From positions 1 to 20,178 of the forward strand of contig JACQRZ010000027.1 of assembly GCA_016206235.1 (NCBI GenBank): a stretch of 20,178 nucleotides of DNA, written 5' to 3'. The stretch is from Candidatus Uhrbacteria bacterium (GTDB lineage: Bacteria > Patescibacteriota > Patescibacteriia > JACQRZ01). Positions 1 to 8,933 of the stretch are shown piece by piece. Under the pieces are notes generated by a model that saw only the letters and a list, made by a program, of their open reading frames with translations, was not told the origin of the DNA and did no database searches. Both the position numbers and the translations under genes were made by a program. Positions within the stretch are counted from its first letter, which is position 1; each line of letters begins with the position of its first letter.

Positions 1-50
1 GTTTATAGTTTGCCCGCCTGAGGCGGGTCCGCCTTTGGTGGATAGGTGGT
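1..50. repeat. Paired-hairpin REP-like element (copy A) with 7-base flanks
   Basis: Two adjacent short palindromes are visible: CCCGCC-TGA-GGCGGG at 13-27 and TCCGCC-TTT-GGTGGA at 28-42 (one G-T pair). They are flanked by GTTTATA-GTTTG on the left and GGATAG-GTGGTAG on the right. Positions 8-45 match the reverse complement of 18765-18802, inside argS, at 36 of 38 bases. The element lies just downstream of the hppA stop and has no T-run, so it is not a standard intrinsic terminator. REP-type repeats of this form are mobilised in other bacteria by RAYT transposases that recognise a GTAG at the hairpin foot; GTAG occurs here at 48-51. No transposase gene is in the window. Confidence 0.8.
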
Positions 51-56
51 AGCTTT

Positions 57-2060
57 CTATTTTGCAAGCATCGTAACAATGAGCAATGCGACGATGTTGA
101 TTATTTTAATCATTGGATTGATAGCGGGGCCTGCGGTATCCTTATATGGATCGCCAACCGTATCTCCGGTAACTGCTGCTTGGTGAGCAAAGGAGCCCTT
201 GCCTCCGAAGTTTCCTTCTTCAATATATTTTTTAGCATTATCCCACGCGCCTCCGCCCGATGTCATGGAAACTGCAACGAAAAATCCCGTAACAATTGAT
301 CCTACCAACATGCCGCCGAGAGCGCCAAATCCGAGGAAATACCATACGATGAGCGGTGCAAGTACTGGCAAGAGCGCTGGCACGATCATCTGTTTGATGG
401 CGGCCTGGGTAACAATATCAACAATGGTTCCATATTCTGGTTTTGCCGTACCTTCCATAATACCCTTGATCTCATGGAACTGGCGTCGAACCTCTTCAAC
501 GACTTTACCACCAGTTTTCCCAACAGCTTCCATCGAAAACGCGCCAAAGAGATAGGGAAGCAATCCTCCAATCAGCAGGCCAACGAGAACGTTGGGGTCA
601 TCGATAAGAAATTGAATGGTATTTCCCCCAGGAATCAGAGAGAGCGAGTGAGTAAAGTCAGCAAAAAGCACGAGCGCTGCCAAGGCAGCCGAACCAATGG
701 CGTACCCCTTCGTAACTGCTTTGGTAGTATTGCCTACGGCATCAAGTGGATCAGTAATATCGCGAACAGATTTTGGCAGCTGCGCCATTTCGGCAATGCC
801 GCCAGCATTATCGGTGATCGGGCCGTATGAATCGATAGCAACAATAATGCCAGCCATTGAAAGCATTGACATCACTGCAACTGCTATTCCATAAAGGCCT
901 GCGAAGTGATAGGCGCCTAAAATACCAAAAACAACGACAAGAACCGGTAAAGCTGTTGACTTCATGGAAACAGCCAGACCCTCTATGACGTTTGTACCAT
1001 GGCCTGTCTGCGACGCGCAAGCGATCGAGCGGACAGGACTATACTTTGTTGACGTATAATACTCGGTAATAATGACAAATGCCGCTGTTACCGCAAATCC
1101 AATCAAGGCTGCAATATAGATGGATATCGGGTTGTACATACCATTACCCATCATCATATTCATAGTGATGGGGTACAGTGCAACAGCCGATAACACGCCG
1201 CTTACAATCAATCCCTTATAGAGCGCGTTCATGATATTCTTTTTCTTTCCCAAACGAATGAAAAATCCTCCGATAACCGTTGTCACAATAGAAAGCGCTC
1301 CGATGACAAGCGGATAGAGAACGGCTGCTTCAAAGTGCGTGAAAACGTACGTTCCTAAAAGCATCGTTGCAACAGCTGTTACCGCATATGTTTCAAATAA
1401 GTCAGCCGCCATACCTGCGCAGTCGCCAACGTTATCGCCAACGTTGTCTGCAATCACGGCTGGATTTCGAGGATCATCTTCCGGAATACCTGCCTCAACT
1501 TTACCAACGAGATCTGCGCCAACGTCCGCGGCTTTAGTGAAAATACCGCCGCCCAAACGAGCAAATACCGAAATAAGACTTCCGCCAAATCCTAAACCAA
1601 TCAAGTACTGGACGTTCTGGGTAACAGCGTAAAAGGTAGCAACCCCCAACAGACCGAGGCCAACAACCAAAAGTCCAGTGACAAGACCTCCCTTGACTGC
1701 TACATCAAGGGCTTGCTCCATTCCAACAGTTGCTGCTTGCGCCGTGCGTACATTGGCTCGCACTGAAATATTCATACCGATGTATCCGGCGAGTGCAGAT
1801 AAAACAGCGCCCACAATAAAGGCTGCTGCTGTTTGCCATCCGAGAAAGTATCCAATGAGAAGTGCGACGATAATTGCAACAACAAAAATGGTTCGATACT
1901 GCCTGTTCAAATAGGCTTTTGCGCCTTCTTGAATTGCAAGGGCAATACTCTGCATTTTTTCATTACCGGCTGGTTTATCGAGAATGACCTTGATAAGAAC
2001 TGCGCCGTACAAAAGTGTTGCTATACTTACCAGAATGGCAAAAATCAGCTCAGGTGACAT
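57..2060 (-). CDS. hppA: Membrane-bound proton-translocating pyrophosphatase, K+-independent type
   Basis: This 667-residue integral membrane protein hydrolyses cytoplasmic pyrophosphate and pumps H+ across the membrane, recovering energy from PPi made by biosynthesis such as aminoacyl-tRNA formation. It has about 15-16 hydrophobic segments. The substrate-binding loop is at residues 179-220 ([13 protein letters not shown], then DDPRNP and [13 protein letters not shown]). The conserved C-terminal loop [15 protein letters not shown] is at 631-645. The stretch [10 protein letters not shown] at 443-452 has Lys447 where K+-dependent enzymes have Ala; in this family Lys at that site marks K+-independent H+-PPases. 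Length is normal for bacterial forms. The start is ATG at 2060 with no Shine-Dalgarno; a 7-base repeat array begins about 10 bases upstream. The gene appears to stand alone. Pump ion (H+ rather than Na+) is inferred from the K+-independent class. Confidence 0.96.
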   Translation of the reverse strand: MSPELIFAILVSIATLLYGAVLIKVILDKPAGNEKMQSIALAIQEGAKAYLNRQYRTIFVVAIIVALLIGYFLGWQTAAAFIVGAVLSALAGYIGMNISVRANVRTAQAATVGMEQALDVAVKGGLVTGLLVVGLGLLGVATFYAVTQNVQYLIGLGFGGSLISVFARLGGGIFTKAADVGADLVGKVEAGIPEDDPRNPAVIADNVGDNVGDCAGMAADLFETYAVTAVATMLLGTYVFTHFEAAVLYPLVIGALSIVTTVIGGFFIRLGKKKNIMNALYKGLIVSGVLSAVALYPITMNMMMGNGMYNPISIYIAALIGFAVTAAFVIITEYYTSTKYSPVRSIACASQTGHGTNVIEGLAVSMKSTALPVLVVVFGILGAYHFAGLYGIAVAVMSMLSMAGIIVAIDSYGPITDNAGGIAEMAQLPKSVRDITDPLDAVGNTTKAVTKGYAIGSAALAALVLFADFTHSLSLIPGGNTIQFLIDDPNVLVGLLIGGLLPYLFGAFSMEAVGKTGGKVVEEVRRQFHEIKGIMEGTAKPEYGTIVDIVTQAAIKQMIVPALLPVLAPLIVWYFLGFGALGGMLVGSIVTGFFVAVSMTSGGGAWDNAKKYIEEGNFGGKGSFAHQAAVTGDTVGDPYKDTAGPAINPMIKIINIVALLIVTMLAK

Positions 2061-2070
2061 ACATTATTAG

Positions 2071-2129
2071 CTTGTAGCTTATAGCTTGTAGTATTTATAA
2101 GGTTACGAAGTATAAGTTACGAAGTATAT
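2071..2129. repeat. Heptamer array plus a 14-base direct repeat upstream of hppA
   Basis: CTTGTAG, CTTATAG and CTTGTAG follow one another at 2071-2091. A direct repeat of GTTACGAAGTATAA (2102-2115) and GTTACGAAGTATAT (2116-2129), twice the 7-base period, follows. On the minus strand each 14-mer contains TATACT, a -10-like hexamer, so the hppA promoter may lie here; no convincing -35 box is visible. Confidence 0.75.
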
Positions 2130-2171
2130 ATTATGAATAAATTATTTTTTAGTCTATTGATACAATAATTC

Positions 2172-2204
2172 TGTCAGCTGAAAGCTGACAGCTATAAGCT
2201 TGTA
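2172..2204. repeat. Hairpin with heptamer repeats after nusA
   Basis: An 8-bp perfect stem with a 3-base loop, TGTCAGCT-GAA-AGCTGACA, spans 2172-2190. The hairpin is also part of a 7-base series: GCTGAAA, GCTGACA, GCTATAA, GCTTGTA (2177-2204). It sits directly after the nusA stop. On the minus strand it is not followed by a clean T-run, so an intrinsic terminator role is weakly supported. Confidence 0.65.
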
Positions 2205-3422
2205 TTACTCGTCGGTTGGAATTTCCTGCTCGAATTCTTCTTGTGCTTCATCAGACGCAGCTTCTTTTTGGTTGTCAAAGTCATCTTCTTCTTCAACTCC
2301 CTTTGACTGAACTTCAATATTCCATCCCGTCAACTGTGATGCCAACCGTACATTCTGTCCTTGTTTGCCTATCGCGAGAGACAACTGATCTGAAGCAACT
2401 GACACATACGCTGTTTTGTTTTCAGCATGCAATGTGATGGATTCAATTTTTGCTGGAGAAAGCGCGTTGGCAATAAAACTGTTAGGATCTTCATCATATT
2501 GGATCACGTCGATTTTTTCTCCACCAAGCTCAGAGATGATCGTCTGAATACGGCTACCACGCTGGCCAATACACGAACCGATTGGATCGATATTTTCCTG
2601 ATGAGAAACCACCGCAACCTTTGAACGCTGTCCCGCATCGCGACTCACTGCCTTCACCTCGATAGCGCCGCTTGCAACTTCTGGAATTTCATTTTCAAAA
2701 ATTTTTCTCACCATATGTGGGTGCGCGCGAGAAACAATAATCTCCGGCCCGCGTGCTGCCGAATTGACCGAGACTACATACACCTTGAGCCGATCGTTTG
2801 GCATGTATCGTTCGCGCGGAATTTGCTCAGAACCTGGCAGTATCGCGGTTACCTTTCCTAGATCCACAAGCGCACGATGTTCTTCACGGCGTTGGACAAC
2901 GCCAATCACGATTGTATCTTCCTTATCCTTAAAGTTTGAGAAAAGAATGTTCCGTTCTGCTTCGCGGTCTTTTTGAATAAGTACTTGTTTTGCTGTTTGC
3001 GCTGCCATACGGCCAAACTCGCTCAGATCAGGCGCGCGCAACTCCGTTTTTATTTCCTGGCCGATTTCAACATCGAAGTGACTTTTCCGCGCCTCTGAAA
3101 TCATAATCTCCGTCTTGGGGTTGAAGTGTTTTTTTTCTTCACCATCCTCTTGGACTTCTTCGCTATGTACTGACGCTCCTTCCTCATCAATAACCTCTTG
3201 CAGTTCATCTTCCTCAATATCTTCGACAACCGTTTTTACATCAAACACATGAATAGCGCCCGTCTTGATATCAAACTCAACCTTGATATTTTGATTTTTT
3301 TCACCGAAATCCTTTCGATACGCAGCTGCCAAGGCAGCTTCAAGCGCGGCAATGACCTCCTCTTGGGGAATACCTTTTTCGTCTGAAATAAGTTTTATTG
3401 CTGAAGCGATGGGGTTGTTCAT
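2205..3422 (-). CDS. nusA: Transcription termination/antitermination factor NusA
   Basis: NusA binds RNA polymerase and nascent RNA and controls pausing, intrinsic termination and antitermination. The 405-residue protein has the N-terminal RNAP-binding domain (about 1-135), an S1 domain (about 168-232), KH1 with GSCIGQRGSRIQ (282-293) and KH2 with LAIGKQGQNVRLA (349-361). It ends in an acidic tail (about 375-405) and lacks the acidic-repeat domains of E. coli NusA. The N-terminal domain holds an unusually acidic stretch at about 66-97, which looks like an insertion compared with typical NusA. The usual partner rimP is not adjacent. The start is ATG at 3422, with no Shine-Dalgarno and a C-rich heptamer array immediately upstream. 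A promoter and a terminator-like hairpin lie in its leader. Confidence 0.96.
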   Translation of the reverse strand: MNNPIASAIKLISDEKGIPQEEVIAALEAALAAAYRKDFGEKNQNIKVEFDIKTGAIHVFDVKTVVEDIEEDELQEVIDEEGASVHSEEVQEDGEEKKHFNPKTEIMISEARKSHFDVEIGQEIKTELRAPDLSEFGRMAAQTAKQVLIQKDREAERNILFSNFKDKEDTIVIGVVQRREEHRALVDLGKVTAILPGSEQIPRERYMPNDRLKVYVVSVNSAARGPEIIVSRAHPHMVRKIFENEIPEVASGAIEVKAVSRDAGQRSKVAVVSHQENIDPIGSCIGQRGSRIQTIISELGGEKIDVIQYDEDPNSFIANALSPAKIESITLHAENKTAYVSVASDQLSLAIGKQGQNVRLASQLTGWNIEVQSKGVEEEDDFDNQKEAASDEAQEEFEQEIPTDE

Positions 3423-3426
3423 ACTA

Positions 3427-3461
3427 TTTAGGGTATAGGGTTGAGGGTGTAGGGGATAGTT
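3427..3461. repeat. Heptamer array (TATAGGG type) before nusA start
   Basis: Five units in strict 7-base phase: TTTAGGG, TATAGGG, TTGAGGG, TGTAGGG, GATAGTT. The array begins 4 bases upstream of the nusA ATG and fills the position of a ribosome-binding site. In the mRNA sense it is C- and A-rich and probably unstructured. Confidence 0.8.
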
Positions 3462-3470
3462 TAAATAAAG

Positions 3471-3496
3471 AAAAAAGGACAGTGTAAACTATCCTT
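3471..3496 (-). terminator. Intrinsic terminator between the surface operon and nusA (also in the nusA leader)
   Basis: On the minus strand AAGGATAGT-TTAC-ACTGTCCTT forms a 9-pair stem with one mismatch and a 4-base loop (3496-3475), followed by a run of Ts. It ends the 944/849-residue surface-protein unit. It also lies downstream of the predicted nusA promoter (3538-3510), so nusA transcripts must read through it. This could be an attenuator. Confidence 0.65.
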
Positions 3497-3509
3497 ATCA
3501 ATGATCTTG

Positions 3510-3538
3510 AGTATAGTCCAAATCTCTAAAATCGTCAA
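3510..3538 (-). promoter_or_regulatory. Predicted sigma70-like promoter for nusA
   Basis: On the minus strand TTGACG (3538-3533), a 17-base spacer and TATACT (3515-3510) give 5 of 6 matches in each box with ideal spacing. The -35 box overlaps the TGA stop of the upstream surface-protein gene. Transcription would start near 3503 and run through the 3496-3471 hairpin before nusA. Confidence 0.65.
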
Positions 3539-6084
3539 GACCTCTTTTCTCCAGACTCAAATATCCTGCGAGTAATGGTAAAAAGCACTCCGGTTGCTAT
3601 AAGGCATAAAAGAATTGCATCACCGAGGAGAAAGGCAAGCATTGGCGAGAGTTCTGCAGTTTCTTTCACTCCAACGGGTGCCACTTCCTGAATATGCTGG
3701 TCAATAACTTCTAATGTAAATTCTTTTGTTTGGACAACATCATCTCCATAAACAACTTTAATTGTAAATGGATATACACCAAGCACAGAAGGAGCGATGA
3801 GATTTCCAGTAAAACACTTGGCCGTCTCATCTGGCACAAGCAAATAACGCGAGGTGCCGATCTGAGCTGTCATAGAAAGCACTTTGTTCTGAAAAAGTGC
3901 CTCACTTACACACAAACGAAGAGTGCCGCTTCGTTCCACAACAAGTTTTGAACCTGTCATTGAAGTATTCGCAACGCGCTCTAAGATATCTTGCAGCTGA
4001 AACGTAACAGGTTTTGGTTTTGAAATATCGGTTCTTGTCACTACCGTATACGGATTTTTTTTCGTCGCTTTCAATGCGGGTGAGGGTTCCCCAATCAGAG
4101 TATACACGGTAAAGTGTTTCACGGTTGCGCGTACTTCTTTTTTTACTGTATCAACTTCTGAATCAACTGGGATCCATGATTTAGTTTGTGCATCCCAGTA
4201 GTGTGCCTTAAGTGTTTTTTCGTCAACTGCTTTTGAGAGGGTCTTTCCATATTTGAATCGCAGCACCACCGACTTGGCGAACTTCTTCACAATATCGCCT
4301 TTCTGGCGCAATTGCACCTGGTAGAAGATTTCTCCAGGCACTATTTTCCCAATAGGAAAAAGAGTTTGATCATCAAGAAGCTTCACTTGATCAAGCGATC
4401 GAGGAGAAATGCTTACCTGGTATTGCCCATCAATGGTTTTTGGTGGAATATCAACCGTAAGGCTGTTTATCTCCTTTGTCGAGTCGATATTTTTCGCGGT
4501 AATAGTTGCGCGCGCCTCGGATTGGAATTCTTTCGTGACAGTTCTATCAAGGGTTATGGTAACTGGTTTGAGTTGCTCAATGGCGGTACCAGAATCCTGT
4601 GCAGGAACAGGTGGAGACACGTGTCCTTGGGAAGTGCTTGGCGCCGCAGGTTGTACATGCGGGCTGCTGATCGGTTGAGGCGCTGTGGGAATACTCGGCA
4701 ATGAAAGTGGCCGAGGCGGTTCAAGAGGCGTGTGGACGGTATACGCGCCGCTCGAATACTTGCCATACGAATTTACGGCAAAGACAGTATAAAAACTCGG
4801 CTTACCGTTCTCAAGTCCTTTATCAACAAAAAATTCCGCCATCTTCTTCATGACTGTTACACCATCATCGGGACTTTGCGGAAACGCAATATCACTCCAC
4901 TGAATCTGGATGTATGCAAGTTCGGGATCGCGAGGATTTATCCATCGTAACTCAACGGTTGCATCGCTTGCATTACCGCTTAATGAACTCACGTTAGATG
5001 GAATCGGAATTTCCCTTGGTTGTTCAGTACTAGGGACTTGGGGTTTAGGCGGCACATAGACGGTAGGCGGCGGCGGCAATAGTGGAAATGCTACATACGC
5101 TTTTTTAATTGTCGTAACGATTGCAATGGAATAATTACTAAGAAACACCTCATTAAAAGCTCTGATTCGATATTCGTACGTTGTTTCAGAATCAACACTT
5201 TTATCGACGTACTCCTGAATGTTCTCAGTGGTCAATCCTATTTCACGATAGTCTTCCGGTATTTTAGCGCTCACATTTTTTCGCTCAATAATATAACCCC
5301 TCTCAATTGTCGAATTATCTTTCCATGTGAGCAATACTTCATTTTCCTTGTTCGAAACAGCTGAAAGATTTGTGGGCGCAAAGATACCACCCACAACTGT
5401 TCCTCGATTTTGTCTTGCGGCAGATACTGCGATTGAATCCTCTGGAAGCAAGGGGATGGCAAGTGTACCGCTATCATTACCCGCAATAATTGTTATTATT
5501 TTGCTATTTCCTGCGGCTCCATTGACCATTTGCGTATTTGGCGTTACGGCGCTCACCAATGTTACAGTAGCGTTACCTGAATCTATTCCAGCGCTGATTG
5601 CTATATTTTGTGCTCCAAGACCACCAGTATTCACCATGCGTACACTACCTATAGACTGGTATGTTGTATGGTTTCCTATTTTAATAATCACGATTGTTCC
5701 TGCGGCAATGGCAGTTCCATTTGCAGTCGGATATGTAAAGGCAATGCTTTTTGCCGTTGAGTCAATACTCACTCCCCAGACACCATCTGCTGCTGCCGCC
5801 CCAAGTGTTGCCTGTGTTGCACCATACATCAAGTCAATGTCTTGATACCCAAGATTAGCAAAGCTTGACGCTACCTGACTTACATCAATGGTGATCGAAC
5901 CAGACGACATGCCAGAAACTGAGCGAAACGCGATAGTATAATTCGAATACGCATTTGAAACTGGCGTTGAAAGTCGAACGGCGGTAAAGGTTATGGGTGC
6001 AGCATGAACTTTTTGAAGACTCAAAACAAACAATCCATACACGATTGCCAACACCCAATACATCGTTTTGCTTTTGATACTCAT
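3535..6084 (-). CDS. Secreted, C-terminally membrane-anchored surface protein with two fibronectin type III domains
   Basis: An 849-residue cell-surface protein. A signal peptide ends near residue 29. Residues 30-180 form a beta-rich module that resembles the N-termini of the 944- and 462-residue neighbours (a GxxWGVSI-type patch, then FTYPTANGT and IVIIKIG). Fibronectin III-like domains lie at about 236-327 (with LLTWKDNS and TTYEYRIRAFNE) and 361-452 (with VELRWINP and YTVFAVNSYG). A Pro/Ser-rich linker (453-500) follows, then a beta domain ending around YWDAQTKSWIPVDS and another ending VVYGDDVVQTKEF. A single membrane helix (about 815-838) precedes a basic tail. The middle and pre-membrane parts match the 944-residue protein, so the two are paralogues with different inserts. 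The start codon is 14 bases from the stop of the 944-residue gene, in the same transcription unit. A role in surface structure or adhesion is inferred; no catalytic motif is seen. Confidence 0.8.
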   Translation of the reverse strand: MSIKSKTMYWVLAIVYGLFVLSLQKVHAAPITFTAVRLSTPVSNAYSNYTIAFRSVSGMSSGSITIDVSQVASSFANLGYQDIDLMYGATQATLGAAAADGVWGVSIDSTAKSIAFTYPTANGTAIAAGTIVIIKIGNHTTYQSIGSVRMVNTGGLGAQNIAISAGIDSGNATVTLVSAVTPNTQMVNGAAGNSKIITIIAGNDSGTLAIPLLPEDSIAVSAARQNRGTVVGGIFAPTNLSAVSNKENEVLLTWKDNSTIERGYIIERKNVSAKIPEDYREIGLTTENIQEYVDKSVDSETTYEYRIRAFNEVFLSNYSIAIVTTIKKAYVAFPLLPPPPTVYVPPKPQVPSTEQPREIPIPSNVSSLSGNASDATVELRWINPRDPELAYIQIQWSDIAFPQSPDDGVTVMKKMAEFFVDKGLENGKPSFYTVFAVNSYGKYSSGAYTVHTPLEPPRPLSLPSIPTAPQPISSPHVQPAAPSTSQGHVSPPVPAQDSGTAIEQLKPVTITLDRTVTKEFQSEARATITAKNIDSTKEINSLTVDIPPKTIDGQYQVSISPRSLDQVKLLDDQTLFPIGKIVPGEIFYQVQLRQKGDIVKKFAKSVVLRFKYGKTLSKAVDEKTLKAHYWDAQTKSWIPVDSEVDTVKKEVRATVKHFTVYTLIGEPSPALKATKKNPYTVVTRTDISKPKPVTFQLQDILERVANTSMTGSKLVVERSGTLRLCVSEALFQNKVLSMTAQIGTSRYLLVPDETAKCFTGNLIAPSVLGVYPFTIKVVYGDDVVQTKEFTLEVIDQHIQEVAPVGVKETAELSPMLAFLLGDAILLCLIATGVLFTITRRIFESGEKRS

Positions 6085-6088
6085 GCTT

Positions 6089-6116
6089 GAATTAAGAATC
6101 AGGAATTACGAATTAT
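6089..6116. repeat. Heptamer array (GAATTAA type) between the two large surface genes
   Basis: Four units in phase: GAATTAA, GAATCAG, GAATTAC, GAATTAT. The array starts 4 bases from the ATG of the 849-residue gene and contains the stop and last residues (Arg-Asn-Ser) of the 944-residue gene. Confidence 0.75.
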
Positions 6117-8933
6117 GCGTTTCTCTAATGGAATATTGGTCTTCACCAACGCCTTCTTTTTCTTTACAATAAATTTCCCGCCTAGGTATACCTCTTTATA
6201 CTTTTTACTTTTTGAAACCCGTGCTGGGGGAAACGCGTATCCTTCTTTCATCACAACAAGCGCATACTCACCCGGAGGCGACAAGAAACTAAACCGCCCC
6301 ACGTAGTCAGAAAGGCGTGTGCGTAAGAGCTTGCCTTCTTTTGCATTGATCATGCTTATAGCAGCCAATGGGACTGGCTCAAAACTCAATGTATCAAACA
6401 CTGTTCCCCATTCTTTTTCTTTACGTGTCGAGAGAAGAGACTGACTTATGACAAAGAGTGAGTTAACAAGAAGAAGCGCTGAGTTAAGTACACTTGGCGC
6501 ATACAATGCTAAGACAATACTCACGACAAGACTCAATGCCAAGGATGCGCCAGAATAATTACGAGCGAGATTCTTTACAACATCGAGAAATGATTTTTTT
6601 AATCTCTCGTCTTTTGGGTTTGGCGGATCAAGTGGAATACTCAAATTCATGGTCTCGGATACATTGGTAATGCGTATCTTTGCATCGTGATACACGCCCG
6701 CATATTCCCCGTCCTTATCGCCCTGCACGATCTTTGAGGGAAAAATAAATGGAGGCTTCGTTATCGTTATCATGTACTCTCCTGGAGATGCAATAAAACT
6801 AAAGCGCCCCTCTTTATCGCTTACCTGCGTCTCAATCAGCTTAGAGTTTGATGCACTAAAGAGACGAACAATTGCTAAATCGATCGGCATTTTGGTAATG
6901 GCGTTGTACACCAAGCCCCATGGACGGCGGCGCTTTCGCAAACCAAGTGCCGAAAGCATGGCAGAGAGAAAATGATTAAAGTAGTGATACCAGTTTAAGG
7001 AGTTTGAAATAATCGTTGGGTTCAACGCTGTCACGCCAGCGCCTGTTGCAATAGCTGTTGTTTGCAATACTGGTTGCGTTGTTACTACCGCTTGCTCCAC
7101 CTGTTTGTTTACGGCATGGACAGCAACTCGTGCCTCTTGTACGCGCGGAGCAACGACCGATAGGACTTTCAATTGCAGCTCGGATGCTATCACATTGAGC
7201 CGATACTTCATAATCTGTACTTGGTCATCGGCATAGACGATCTTAATCGTTACTGTTTTCTTGCTCTGTACGATCGGCGTTACCATGATGGCTGAATAAC
7301 ATCCCTTGTCTTGGTTAAAGATAAAGTGATTGGGAAATGCGTCAACAAGCAATGTGATATTTTTTACTGGTTTTGGAAAGATCTTTTTTTGAATGCAAAA
7401 AGAAAGTCGGGTATTTGGTGTTGTGTAAAAATCACTCCCTGCAAAAGTGATTGTTTCAGATGTGGCAGTATTGGCCAAACCAAATCCTTCGCTCTTTATA
7501 TCGCTTGCGATTCGAGGAAGCACAACAGATGGAATAACAGCAATACCTGACGTTCCTTTTTGGATGCCGGCTGTTTTTTGAGTTTCACCGAGCAGAAGAA
7601 ACGTGGTGAGGTGGTAGATGCTCGCACTTACAACGTTCGATTCTAAATCGATTGTTGATGGCTCCCGTTGAAGCACTTCATCTTCAGCATCCCATGAGTA
7701 TACCTCCAACGTATGAGGATCAATACCTTCTTCCTCAATCTCCTTTTGTGTAAAATGAAAGTTATATTTAATTGGTTTTTCAAGCTGTAAGACTGGCTGA
7801 GCCAGGTCGTCAAGGGCAGTGACAACAAACACCTGCGCAAGCATTGGCCGTTTTGTTCCCTCGAGACGTAGCTTCGACCATTCCTTTGACTGCTCGAGCG
7901 TAAGCGGCTTCACAACAAGAGAAATATTGTTGGTTCCAGACAGTACAGCTGTAGGCACAAATATATCAAGCCTGCCACCATCAGGACGTTCGAGAGCTAC
8001 AGTATTTTCCCTTAGTGTATCAAGGATTGCCGTAATGGGATTTGCGAGTGTAATAAGATATTTTCGATCGTTATTTTGTAAATCTGAATCGCTTGGAGAA
8101 ACTCCTCCCCAGGACCACAGTGGCGCCTCTAATTTTTTATCAGACCCTTGTTTCTTATTGCTCTCAGAACTGCTTACAGCTTCTTGCTGTTGGGATGGAG
8201 CGCTACCTACAATCGCAGGGGCACTTTCCGGATGCGTTTCAACGCTTCTTCTCTCAGTAAGATTGCGGAGTTTAGCAAGCTGCTCATTAATATATTTCTG
8301 AATTCCGGAAAGGGAATTGAGAAGCTGATTTTTTTGATCCTGAGAAATATCCTTCGCTTGCTCAGATGGAACGAGCTCTATAACTGGTTCGGGTTGCTGT
8401 TGCTGTTCCTTAGCAAAAATTTGATTATTCTGATTGTTATTCTGCTGTGCCTGATTTATTGCAACAGGAGGAGTATCAACTTTAGGGTCCGTACCAATGC
8501 CAATGATCACATTATTCCCAACATTGACAGGCACGCCATTTGATGTTGGGTAGCTCATAGTAAGAACTGTCGATGTGCCGTTCAAAGAAAAAGCCGCGCC
8601 CCAAATGCCATTTCCAGGATCTGCCTGCACAAGATATTCAGCTTCTAGGCCATGTGCCCCGTAAAGAAGGTGCACATCACTTGCAATTACATTTTTTTTG
8701 TCTGCAACAACCTCACCAAAATATATAACTATATTGCCGCTATTTATCGTGGATGCGGCACGAAATTGCACTTTATGATTTGCCGCAACGCCTTGTTTTA
8801 ATCTTGTGAGCGTATCGCTTTTAAGTTTTAAACTTAAAGAAAAACTCTGGGAAGGTTGCAGGTTAAATATGAAAAAAGCCATCAGAAACACGGATAGCAA
8901 AAAACGAAATACATCAAGTGATTTCTTTTTCAT
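6099..8933 (-). CDS. Large surface protein with duplicated carboxypeptidase-regulatory-like domains
   Basis: A 944-residue protein counted from ATG at 8933; a TTG three codons earlier is possible but less likely. A signal or anchor helix (about 8-30) is followed by a beta-rich module that begins LTRLKQGVAANHKVQF, contains GNGIWGAAFS and YPTSNGVPV, and matches the two sister surface proteins. A Gln/Asn-rich linker (about 160-185) and a coiled helix (about 195-230) follow, then a beta domain with YSWDAEDE and one with KIVYADDQV, both shared with the 849-residue protein. The C-terminal third has two copies of a carboxypeptidase-regulatory-like fold, WGLVYNAITK (about 672) and WGTVFDTLSF (about 842), each with a GRFSF and a PGEY motif. 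They are separated by two hydrophobic helices (about 795-833). It is co-oriented with the 849-residue gene and probably cotranscribed. The last residues are encoded in a heptamer array. Confidence 0.75.
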   Translation of the reverse strand: MKKKSLDVFRFLLSVFLMAFFIFNLQPSQSFSLSLKLKSDTLTRLKQGVAANHKVQFRAASTINSGNIVIYFGEVVADKKNVIASDVHLLYGAHGLEAEYLVQADPGNGIWGAAFSLNGTSTVLTMSYPTSNGVPVNVGNNVIIGIGTDPKVDTPPVAINQAQQNNNQNNQIFAKEQQQQPEPVIELVPSEQAKDISQDQKNQLLNSLSGIQKYINEQLAKLRNLTERRSVETHPESAPAIVGSAPSQQQEAVSSSESNKKQGSDKKLEAPLWSWGGVSPSDSDLQNNDRKYLITLANPITAILDTLRENTVALERPDGGRLDIFVPTAVLSGTNNISLVVKPLTLEQSKEWSKLRLEGTKRPMLAQVFVVTALDDLAQPVLQLEKPIKYNFHFTQKEIEEEGIDPHTLEVYSWDAEDEVLQREPSTIDLESNVVSASIYHLTTFLLLGETQKTAGIQKGTSGIAVIPSVVLPRIASDIKSEGFGLANTATSETITFAGSDFYTTPNTRLSFCIQKKIFPKPVKNITLLVDAFPNHFIFNQDKGCYSAIMVTPIVQSKKTVTIKIVYADDQVQIMKYRLNVIASELQLKVLSVVAPRVQEARVAVHAVNKQVEQAVVTTQPVLQTTAIATGAGVTALNPTIISNSLNWYHYFNHFLSAMLSALGLRKRRRPWGLVYNAITKMPIDLAIVRLFSASNSKLIETQVSDKEGRFSFIASPGEYMITITKPPFIFPSKIVQGDKDGEYAGVYHDAKIRITNVSETMNLSIPLDPPNPKDERLKKSFLDVVKNLARNYSGASLALSLVVSIVLALYAPSVLNSALLLVNSLFVISQSLLSTRKEKEWGTVFDTLSFEPVPLAAISMINAKEGKLLRTRLSDYVGRFSFLSPPGEYALVVMKEGYAFPPARVSKSKKYKEVYLGGKFIVKKKKALVKTNIPLEKRIIRNS

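Noticed and set aside
2172..2190. Intrinsic terminator after nusA
   Set aside because: The hairpin is strong but no T-run follows on the minus strand; it fits the repeat family better.
5327..5845. Plus-strand ORFs inside the surface, hppA and nusA genes
   Set aside because: They are antisense shadows with no family motifs, lying within long well-supported minus-strand genes.
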